Shown piece by piece: positions 45,570-56,600 of a stretch of DNA of 64,000 nt (the first letter of the stretch is position 1; each line of letters starts with the position of its first letter). The notes under the pieces are model-generated. The model ran no database searches and was not told where the DNA came from. It was given only the letters and a program-made list of their open reading frames with translations. Location of the stretch: the NCBI GenBank assembly GCA_024516035.1, contig CM044959.1, positions 27,554,605-27,618,604 of the forward strand, in the 5' to 3' direction. This DNA comes from Bactericera cockerelli (Eukaryota; Arthropoda; Insecta; Hemiptera; Triozidae). A program made the translations under genes and the position numbers.

Positions 45570-48500
45570 GTGTAAACAGGATATCTCGAGAACGGTAAAA
45601 GCTAGAGACTTGAAATTTGGTATACAAATTAATTTTATACACCAGACGAACCACGAAACTTTTGGTTGAAATCGGCCGCAAGATGCGGCCGCAGGGCCGC
45701 AAATATTGGCCGCAACCGCCGCTTCTTTGAATTGGTTAAAGATACAAAAAAAATTAGAGAACAACATTTTCTCAGATTAAAAAAATAATAGGGGTTCACT
45801 CTGATCATTTTTTTGATATCTTGAACTTTTTGGAACCGAGCCCCAACTTACCGGTATTTTGAGGGGACCCGCTTGGACTAACTTTTTTATTATTCACCCT
45901 AGGTGGGGGTTGCGACATATCAAATCCAATGATTTTGAGGTGCTCATCAAGAATTTGGCACTTATTTTTAACTATCTGTTACCGTTGAGTCACCAGTGGC
46001 GGAATTCGACTTCTTTTTGGGGGATAAGGAAAGTCGTGTGATGTTTACACCAGATTTTTTCTATGTGGTACAGAAAAAATTTAAAAAATCAGAAGTAGGT
46101 ATCCAAGTTTAAGAAGAAAATGGGGACAACTTAGACAGTACGTGTTAGTAGCCTCAATATTGCCAATCATGCATTTTTGGGTTTATGAGGTTACTCGGAA
46201 AAATAGCCCATAGCTCCAAAAGTACTGAAGTCATTTTAAAAAATGATGCATTGTTACAATTCTGAGAAAACACAGATGTTTTCTCTGGTGAGTGCCAGAT
46301 TAGTTACATTTAAAATTTTCATGCCATTTAATGGCAAACATGAAGAAAGTCTTTCAGTCACGGTGGGTTCACAACTTGGACAGCCTAAATGAGCATGATC
46401 ATTAAAACATTAAACGGGTTAATTTAATTTATTTTAACTAAAATTTTATTTTCAATTCAAAAATGCAGTTCGTTTTTTTCTAGGTGGTACAGAAAAAATT
46501 TAAAAAATCAAAAGCCAAACCAAAGTCGGAATATTTGAAAAACACACGTTTTGGCCGCCATTTTGTAAACGACAAAAAATAAAGGAAAATGTCCGGGAAC
46601 ATTTTTGTTGGAAATGGTCTCTTATATTACCCCTATCATTTTGGTGCAAACTTTCTGGACCACCCTGTATATCTGGAGTGGTGATTTTTCACGATAATAC
46701 AAACGAAGCACCCTCGGATGCTACAGTACCTAAGTTTAACTGATTAGTGTTTTTTAATTGATACCTGAGAGTATAAAATATCGATACGTACGGTTATAAG
46801 TTATAAGACAAGAAATAGCAACAGTAATTGATTGATACATTTTAAATTACATATTTATATGAATACTAGCTATCAGAATTCTTAAGGAGAAGCCATAGCC
46901 ACAAGATATGGTAGAGAATGTTTTTGTATTGAAAATAATATAATTCTCTCTTATTGACAACAATCACAAGGATAAAATAAAACCTACTACCATTATAATA
47001 ACCAGCAAAGTAAACCTTATTTTTATCATAGTACTATTGCCCGCGGCGTGCACTATTTGAGAACCCCTGAATGTATCTTACACGTACAAGTATCGCTTAG
47101 TTATGTATGTTACTGATATGTATACGTCAAGGTCGCTCGTGTAAAGCTCAGAGCTACTCAATGTTAGTTATGTTTAATTAGGCCAGAACTGTGAGGATTT
47201 TCATTTCATTTCATTTATACTTGATTCAACAGCTATACTCTATAGTGCAGATATCGGATACCCAGTTACTTGATACGGCCACATACGGGCATGTTCATGT
47301 TCATGTAGGAATAGGAGTAGAACAGGTGGGTTTCCTGCCTCCCGGGGATTTGCTGATCAAAACTGAACTGAAACACGTCTTGATTAGGAATTTATTTTCA
47401 ATTCGTAATTGCATTAATAGTAGAAATTTCGGTAAATAGCTGGTATAAGTTCCGCCTGTTTGTATGCAGCTATAGATAAAAATACTATAGATAAATAGTA
47501 TTATCGTGCTCCTAACTCTTTAGTCAATGAGATATAATAATACAGCCTGTGGGCGTTACAGGAACCTGATCAGCAAAACCTCAAACCGAGTGTTGTTCCA
47601 CTCCATGAGCTTCTTTCTGACTGGGGGACGTTAAACACCAGACCAGCCAGCGTCTCGCCAGAGGACTGTAAACAGAAAACAGACGTCATCCCTAACAAGC
47701 TAGGCTAGCTTGCGGTTACCCTAGGGTTTAATGGTATATGAAGGAAAAGCCCAAGTTCTTATGAGTTCCCAAGTTCAAATATGCAGTTTTGTAGTTCAAC
47801 TTTATAACTGTAGTTGGCTTGAGACCATTACTCCCCCTGCTGTAGATATTTTTTCTCCCTCAAATCAATTTGGAGAGAAATATTCTAATCATAGTGAAAC
47901 TAAAAGTTCTCCCCACCGACAAAATCGTAGCGAAATTGAAAAGAAAAGATCATAAAAGAATTTTTGTTGTTGTTGTTTTTGTTTTTCCTTCAAACCAAAT
48001 TAGAGAGGTATCTATGAATAGAATATCTCTCTTTAAAAAAAAAAAACAGAGTGAGTTAGAGCGCGCTAGGCATTGCACGCATAGTGACCTGGGTTCGATT
48101 CCCAGCGGAGCAGGAATTTTTCTGCTCTGTACTTGGATGTTCGGGGTCCACTTATACCTCGTGAGGAAAAATGAGTAGTTACTTGTATGAGTAACGACCA
48201 GTGGCGGCATTACCAGAGTAAAAAGAAATTAATATAATAGAATAATTCGAAATGTGAAGGAGGCTCTTAGTAATGCTGCGCTACCCACAAAAATTGTGAA
48301 GAGGCCTTGTGCTTCACCACAAATAAAATCACATATACATACAAAAATATTGTATGATTTCTTGTTGCTTCCTCCACAGTTCTCCCTAACATATCTCTGT
48401 TTCTCCCACAGACAAAATCATAGCGAGATTGAAAAGCGTCGCCGTGACAAGATGAACACGTACATCACGGAGCTGAGTGCCATGGTGCCAATGTGTCACG

Positions 48501-51500
48501 CAATGTCGCGCAAACTGGACAAGCTGACAGTGTTGCGCATGGCCGTGCAACATCTGAAGACCATACGCGGCGCCGTGCACTCCTACACCGAGGGCCATTA
48601 CAAGCCAGCCTTTCTAACCGATCAGGAACTCAAGCATCTCATACTTCAGGTAGTTACCAGGGATTTTTTTTCCAATAAATTTTTTTTTGGGTGGAAGAGA
48701 TTGCCATAGGCAATAACCCCGCCCTTTAGTTAGGACATATGTACGAGTATATATTTTATTTATTTTTTTCTTGTTTATATTATTAATACTGTCAATTTTA
48801 TATTTAATTTTTACCATTGTTTGTCTGTATATATGTTCTGCTAATAAAGAGTTTCTAAATAAATAACTTTATTATATTTTATTTTAATATTCATACATAT
48901 CCTTCATTTAATATTTAATAGTTACTGCAATCCAATGTACTTTTCAGTATGTGGTGGATTGCAGCAAATAGTTTTGTTGTTGTTGGTTAACGTTTCTTTA
49001 ACATTGTGGTAATTCAAGATGAGGATTTTACGCTCCACTCGCTGAAATCAACCTCATCTAGCCTGGGTTGGGCCTGTATTAGCCAGTCTGGCGATGGTTC
49101 GAAATTGAATCACTCATTAATGTCCTTACCTCTCTACTCGTTAACTTTAGTGAGAGAACGAGAACTGGTGTATTGAACGTGCCATCAATGCTGGCTGGGA
49201 ATCGTCTTAATTTACTAACTTTTTACAAAAAATAGAGCTTTTTACAAATACAAAAACTTTTTACAAAAAAAATAATTCACACACCGCATCCCTGCGATTC
49301 CTTTGCGATAGAATTTTCTGTAACTTCTGAGGTTTTGTAATGCTAATTGAAGCAAGAGAGAAGAAGAAACGATAGTAGAAAGCTAGTAGATCTGTTGATA
49401 AATATGGCCTCGTTTTTGTTTGCAGGCAGCTGAGGGGTTCCTGTTTGTAGTCGACTGTGATAGGGGAAGAATTCTCTACGTGTCAGAATCCGTCTCTCAA
49501 ATTTTAAATTATTCTCAGGTTAGTACTACAATGGCGATGTTTTCTTACTTTCTTCTTATAACACTATAGTGCAGAAACATCACGTGGATAAAGAAGAACC
49601 TTAAGACTTTTTTTTAAAAAGGTAATTGTGCCCAGGAACCTCTTTCGCATTACTTCAGGGCACTTTTACCTTTACATCCATGCCATTCCGGAAATGGAAA
49701 ACTCGGTTAGAATTTTCCGCTCCGCCCGGGATTCGAACCCGCAACCTCCGGGTCAGCAACCAATGCTCTTAACCACTGAGCCACGGAGGTCGGCAACCCT
49801 AAGACTGGATGAAATAACCGTTCTATCTCAAATTACGTTTCCCTATAATCATGACTTTTTTGTCCCGGTCGATGAAAAGAACTGAGAGATTTACATGTAG
49901 ACAAGTCTTCTTCTCTAGAATTATTTGGGAGCGTTTCCTCACACGAATCATTTCACCAGAAATATATCACGATGATGGATGGACCACGTTCCTAGTTTCC
50001 TACCTACATCAGCGATGGGAAGGAACCTCCCCGGGAGGCGAGCGCTCGTCAAGTAGCACACGCCAGCCGGTCTATAAGAGAACCGGTAGCTCAGTGATAA
50101 AGGCGGCACTCTGTAAATCCGGAGATTCCAGAGGTCGTGGGTTCGAAACCCAGCCGGGACATGACAAGTTATCCTCCCATTTGGGATTTTTACCACATAA
50201 TAATATGTCTTGGGCTTACTGCTGGAATAATGGGACTTGAGTCTTAATCGGGCAGTATTATTAAGGCGATATTATTTTTATTATATTAACACGAAACAGA
50301 GTTTATATGTATAGATGCTTATTAAGATAGATTCGGTTTCTGCTGAGATACTTTCTAAGTGGAATGGAAAAATCGTGAGCCATATTTTAAGCACTTTCGT
50401 TTAATGCACCAAACTTTAGTTTTCATGGTATGCAAACAATTTTTAACTCCAAAATACAGACAAATCTTAGTTCTTTCTAACAAAATTAGAAGATATCTTA
50501 TTCAACAAGTGTCTTCACTTTATTTCAGGGTGAACTTCTAGGTCAAAGTTGGTTTGATATTTTACATCCCAAGGATGTAGCTAAGGTTAAGGAACAACTA
50601 TTCTCGTCGGATCTTAGTCCTCGGGAGAGGCTCATTGATGTGAAAAGTAAGTAATTCCTATTATTAACCCATAATCAAGTATTGATTCCGTTCATAATGA
50701 CGGTTTTTTTTTGGGAAAAACCGAATTCCGTCCCATTTACCTTTTTTTCATCGTATTCCATTTGGTCAATATTTCAATACCGGATTCCGTGCGGTCATCG
50801 TAAAGATTCAATACCGCATTCCGTCCCATATGTTCCGTCTCATATACATAAGTAAATACATAAATTATTTATTCCTCTTCAGTGTGTTGCTTATTCTTTC
50901 TGTATATTGTTGCTTATCGACTACCTGAGAGAAAAAACACACGGGACGGAATCCGGTGTTGTCCATTTTTTTGGTGTATTCTTTCAATAAAACGCTTTAT
51001 CTCGGTAAATTGGTTTGCGCTATTTCCAATCCTCTCAAGGGTAAGACTTTCGGTTGAATTAAAACTCCGCACATTCAGTTTGGTAGATGTAGCACTGGAT
51101 ATTATCTTTGACGTTTCAACGAAAAGTTAAAAAAAAAGTTATCATACATGTGTTAATCTCTTTCGCGATGTCACATCTACTCAAACTCGCTTTACTAAAT
51201 CTTTGCTGAAACCGGGACTTGAACCACCGACCTACACGTTACAAGTCCGCCGCCTTATCGATCAAGCTACTAAGGTCGGTTTCATAGAGTTACGACTTTT
51301 TGCTATCTCCTATTCAAAACAACAAACCTTGTCCTTCTTGAGGCTTTTCGCTCTAAATTTGTACTGGTCGGTCGCCCTCCCCCCCCCAGCACTGCTGCCG
51401 GTGAAGACAGATCTCCCGGCCGAGGTGTCTCGCCTGTGCCCCGGTGCCCGCCGCTCCTTCTTCTGCCGCATGAAGTGCAAGCAGTCCACCGCCGCCCCTA

Positions 51501-53625
51501 GTCCGCCCCCCGCCGCCGCCCCTGGCTCCTGCGTCAAGGAGGAGCCCGACACCACCACGGGGGGATGCGCCCGTAAGAAGAAGCAGCAAAGTTCAGGTAG
51601 TAGTAGATCCCCGGCGCCTCCCTCCCCTAGCCCCCCTCCTGATGCGGAGTCCCCGGACTGTGCCGTTCTTAAAGTAAAGCACACAGGTACGCCACGTCTT
51701 GTGCTCCCCAGGTTTTGGCAACCTAACACCCCTACATCCCACTCTCTCCCCATGTCTCCACCGGGTTTTGGCACCTAAAACCCTCAAAAAACCTAGGTCC
51801 CCATCATGCTAATATTGCACAAATTTTCCTCTTGTTGTCATTATGACTGTAATTATTTTTTGCCCCGAAATTCAAGTGTATTTTCCCGAGAAAGCTAAAA
51901 TGAGTTCTGGTTGTGGATCTCTTTTTCCCTAATCCCAATCTTACTCTTTTCCTCATCACTATCGTTTCTTCAATATTTTTTGCTGTCAGTTTCTTGTTAA
52001 TGAAACTAACGCAATATGTATCATACGAGGAATATTTTGAAAGTCTACATAAATTAATTTAAATCTGTAAATATTTCAACTCACTTTTTAGATTTTTTGT
52101 GACGTGAATTTTAAACTATTATTGATTTTACTTTGGTTATGGCACTAACTTCATTCTTACTTAATGCATTTCTAACCTCTTCTTTCTCCATCTCTAAATT
52201 ATCTTTACCAACTTTTTTTATGATTTATATTTTATTAGTGTCTTAATTTATTTATACACATGAATTATTTATGGGTAATGTTATTAATATTAGTTATCTC
52301 AGTTCTCATCTCTGAGGCATTGGTTGTTGTTTCTGTAGCGTTGTGAACTATGCCGAATTGTTTTGATGGTCTGTAACCGGGTCAGTAAATAAATTTTTCA
52401 GTGTGTTAGGTCTCTTTAATTTTGGAAAGTTTCTAAAAAAAATCCTTTACTCTTACAGTTTTATTACTTATTAAAGTATTTCTTGTTAAAACACGGAACA
52501 TACAACATGTTCTACCTAGTGTCAGCAATATGAAATAGATACTAGCTAAATACTTCTTATGAATATAACAGGTTCTTAAGAATAAAGTATGTTTTGTAAT
52601 CCGGGGCATTAACTTCGCCCCGGATTACAAAACAATTGTAATTAAAAATTAATATTGATCTTTATTTTTTTATTTTTTTTTTTTTGTACATACTTCTAAG
52701 TTTTTTTTAAAATTTTTTATTGTTATTAATTTTTGTTGATGATTGTTTTGTAAAAAAAAATAAAGTGTAAAAAAAAAAAAAAAAAAAAAAAAAAGTATTC
52801 TAATCCCGACGTGTTCCAGACAGCAAGTCTTGTTAAAGATACACGGAACATACAACATGTTCTACCTTATGTTAGCAATATGAAATAGATACTAGCTAAA
52901 TACTTGTTAACAGGTTCTTTAGAATAAAGTATTCTAATCCCGCCGTGGCTTTTTATTTATTTATTATTTATTTACACTTTATTAATAGGACATATTATAT
53001 TTATACAACACAAATAATTACAAATTAGAAAAAAGAACGAAAAAAAAATACAAGAAAAAAATAAAGAAAAAATAAATAAATATATACATAATATATGTCC
53101 TAACTAAAGGGCGGGGTTATTGCCTTAGGCAATCTCTTCCACCCAACCCTTTCTCTTCCACCCAACCCTTATACTAGCTAAATACTTCTTATGAATATGG
53201 CTTGTGTTCCAGACCGCAAGTACTCCGTGATCCAGTGCACGGGCTACCTCAAGTCGTGGGCGCCCGCCAAGATGGGTCTGGAGGAGTCTGAGGGGGAGGG
53301 GGAGGGCGGGGAGACGTGCACCCTCTCCTGTCTGGTGGCGGTGGGGCGGGTGCTGGCCCCCGCGGGGGGGGACAAGGCCCGCCTCCCCAACAAGCAGGTC
53401 AACCTGCGGCCCATCCAGTTCCTGTCCCGGCATGCGCTCGACGGCAAGTTCCTGTTTGTAGATCAGAGGTGACTATACTACTTCTTTTTTCTCTCTTTTT
53501 TTATCAAGGGTGGTGCGGAAGAGAATGCCGTTGGAATTAGCACCGCCTTTGATCAAGTTTTGTTCTATTAATTTCATTTTCTATGTATTGTATATATTCT
53601 ATGTAAATAAAACTTGATCCAATAT

Positions 53626-53672
<47 letters not shown>

Positions 53673-56600
53673 AGGAGTCATGTAGATGTAGACTGCAGAG
53701 TAATGTAGGTAGCGTGTATCATGGCTGTTCCTGTTTGTAGATCAGAGGTGACTATACAACAGGAGTCATGTAGATGTATAAGTATAAGTAGTGCTTTATT
53801 TAGACTGTCAGCGCAAGACAGGTAGTCCCATTATGCCAACAGTTTAAGAAAGCACCTCTTTATTTATTTGAGTATAAATACAATGTAAATAAAATAACAA
53901 TTAGAGAGTAAAGATAATAGAAAACAAGAAAAGGAAATAATAGTGGAAGATAGTATAACAATAGTAGTAATTATGGTAGTTAAAAGAAAAGCAAAAAGAA
54001 GAAGGAAAAAAAATGTAGACTGCAGAGTAATGTAGGTAGCGTGTATCATGGCCCTTAATTAATGAACGCTGCTATGGTTGTTGTAGTAGCGACGCGACGT
54101 GAGCTACGCCGAATTATTCTGATGGTCTCTCGCCGAGTCAGTGAGTAATAGTTTCAGTATGTTGTGTCTCTTTTAGAATTTTAGATAATTGTTACACACA
54201 ACTATCCCCAGCTCGTCCTGGGCCTGCTTTAGCGTCGTTATTTAACTTGGGCCTATGTATCAATAATGAGAGAATAACCACTGTGGCGAACATTCCTGTT
54301 CAACACACAGAAAATAACATTCTTATGATGCTCAAATTAATTGAAGACATAAGTCGGATTTAGATACACCAGTTCTCGTCAGGTCACTGAATTTTTTGGT
54401 GCCGAAATTTTAGGTGACAAAAAAAGTACATCATACAGAGTGGTCATGGTCAAAAAGTATCTTCCCTATGTAAATATTTCATAACTTTGATCAACAGGAC
54501 AGAAAACATTAAAATAAATTGCAATAGACACTAGTTTTTATGGAGGTTTTTTACGTAGAGTGTGAAAAATTATGTAGGTCAAGTAGTCTACTTTAGAACT
54601 CATGTGATCATTGGTTTAATTTAGAACATTTTTCATGTCATTTTAGAGTTTGACGGTGTAATTTTTTCAATCTCTACTCGATTTTTGTTTTTGAGCTCCG
54701 CTGATGATCGCGGTTTATTGGAGTAGACTTTTTCCTTCAGATAGCCCCACAGGAAGAAGTCAGGAGCTGATGGAACATTTTCTTGATATCTCACCACAGG
54801 ACTAAGCGAAAACCGATGTTTCATAATCACAATTTTATTGTACATTGAACTATAACACAAACTCTTCATTCAGTGAATTTCACAAATTGGCTCAAAAAAT
54901 CTCTGCATTGTTGTGAACTGGCGCATTATCGTTTCAATAAGATTGTATTGTACACTTTCAGGGCTACTCCGGTGCTGGGCTTCCTTCCTCAAGAGTTTCA
55001 ATAAGCTTGTATTGTACACTTTCAGGGCTACTCCGGTGCTGGGCTTCCTTCCTCAAGAGTTTCAATAAGATTGTATTGTACACTTTCAGGGCTACTCCGG
55101 TGCTGGGCTTCCTTCCTCAAGAGTTTCAATAAGATTGTATTGTACACTTTCAGGGCTACTCCGGTGCTGGGCTTCCTTCCTCAAGAGTTTCAATAAGATT
55201 GTATTGTACACTTTCAGGGCTACTCCGGTGCTGGGCTTCCTTCCTCAAGAGTTTCAATAAGATTGTATTGTACACTTTCAGGGCTACTCCGGTGCTGGGC
55301 TTCCTTCCTCAAGAGTTTCAATAAGATTGTATTGTACACTTTCAGGGCTACTCCGGTGCTGGGCTTCCTTCCTCAAGAGTTTCAATAAGATTGTATTGTA
55401 CACTTTCAGGGCTACTCCGGTGCTGGGCTTCCTTCCTCAAGAGTTTCAATAAGATTGTATTGTACACTTTCAGGGCTACTCCGGTGCTGGGCTTCCTTCC
55501 TCAAGAGTTTCAATAAGATTGTATTGTACACTTTCAGGGCTACTCCGGTGCTGGGCTTCCTTCCTCAAGAGTTTCAATAAGATTGTATTGTACACTTTCA
55601 GGGCGACTCCGGTGCTGGGCTTCCTTCCTCAAGAGTTTCAATAAGATTGTATTGTACACTTTCAGGGCTACTCCGGTGCTGGGCTTCCTTCCTCAAGAGT
55701 TTCAATAAGATTGTATTGTACACTTTCAGGGCTACTCCGGTGCTGGGCTTCCTTCCTCAAGAGTTTCAATAAGATTGTATTGTACACTTTCAGGGCTACT
55801 CCGGTGCTGGGCTTCCTTCCTCAAGAGTTTCAATAAGATTGTATTGTACACTTTCAGGGCTACTCCGGTGCTGGGCTTCCTTCCTCAAGAGTTTCAATAA
55901 GATTGTATTGTACACTTTCAGGGCTACTCCGGTGCTGGGCTTCCTTCCTCAAGAGTTTCAATAAGATTGTATTGTACACTTTCAGGGCTACTCCGGTGCT
56001 GGGCTTCCTTCCTCAAGAGTTTCAATAAGATTGTATTGTACACTTTCAGGGCTACTCCGGTGCTGGGCTTCCTTCCTCAAGAGTTTCAATAAGATTGTAT
56101 TGTACACTTTCAGGGCTACTCCGGTGCTGGGCTTCCTTCCTCAAGAGTTTCAATAAGATTGTATTGTACACTTTCAGGGCTACTCCGGTGCTGGGCTTCC
56201 TTCCTCAAGAGTTTCAATAAGATTGTATTGTACACTTTCAGGGCTACTCCGGTGCTGGGCTTCCTTCCTCAAGAGTTTCAATAAGATTGTATTGTACACT
56301 TTCAGGGCTACTCCGGTGCTGGGCTTCCTTCCTCAAGAGTTTCAATAAGATTGTATTGTACACTTTCAGGGCGACTCCGGTGCTGGGCTTCCTTCCTCAA
56401 GAGTTTCAATAAGATTGTATTGTACACTTTCAGGGCTACTCCGGTGCTGGGCTTCCTTCCTCAAGAGTTTCAATAAGATTGTATTGTACACTTTCAGGGC
56501 TACTCCGGTGCTGGGCTTCCTTCCTCAAGAGTTTCAATAAGATTGTATTGTACACTTTCAGGGCGACTCCGGTGCTGGGCTTCCTTCCTCAAGAGCTCCT

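Larger units (their letters stand above)
43801..46667. mobile_element. Foldback element with ~590-bp inverted arms and TA flanks
   Basis: Ends CAGGGTGGTCC and GGACCACCCTG abut TA dinucleotides (43799-43800, 46668-46669), a Tc1/mariner-type signature. The left arm (43801 to about 44540) is inversely repeated twice on the right: about 44905-45400 and 46085-46667. The two right copies overlap in content and are separated by dispersed repeat B (45400-46058). The centre holds a short transposase remnant. The right arm was evidently re-duplicated after or during insertion of repeat B. Confidence 0.85.
52487..53212 (+). repeat. Triplicated intron segment with retro-insertions, before cycle exon 8
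   Basis: A stretch containing ACATACAACATGTTCTACCT and GATACTAGCTAAATACTT occurs at about 52487-52598, about 52834-52945, and partly at 53169-53200 in front of the true acceptor. Between copies lie poly(A)-ending sequence (52599-52796) and an inverted LINE tail (52953-53165). GTGTTCCAGACAGCAAGTC at 52811 is a near copy of the exon 8 acceptor (53205 onward, GTGTTCCAGACCGCAAGTA). Confidence 0.7.
53469..54060. repeat. Duplicated exon 8 end and intron start with retro-insertions
   Basis: The exon 8 end and donor (TTCCTGTTTGTAGATCAGAG plus GTGACTATAC) recur at about 53729-53757. CAGAGTAATGTAGGTAGCGT occurs at 53695 and again at about 54021. A LINE tail ending in a 40-bp A-run (53499-53672) and an inverted tail (53786-54013) separate the copies. 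Removing both leaves one plausible original intron start. Confidence 0.65.

Noticed and set aside
54931..56595. CRISPR-like or ordinary satellite array
   Set aside because: There are no spacers, units are contiguous, and the unit matches the adjoining intron/exon border, so it derives from cycle itself.
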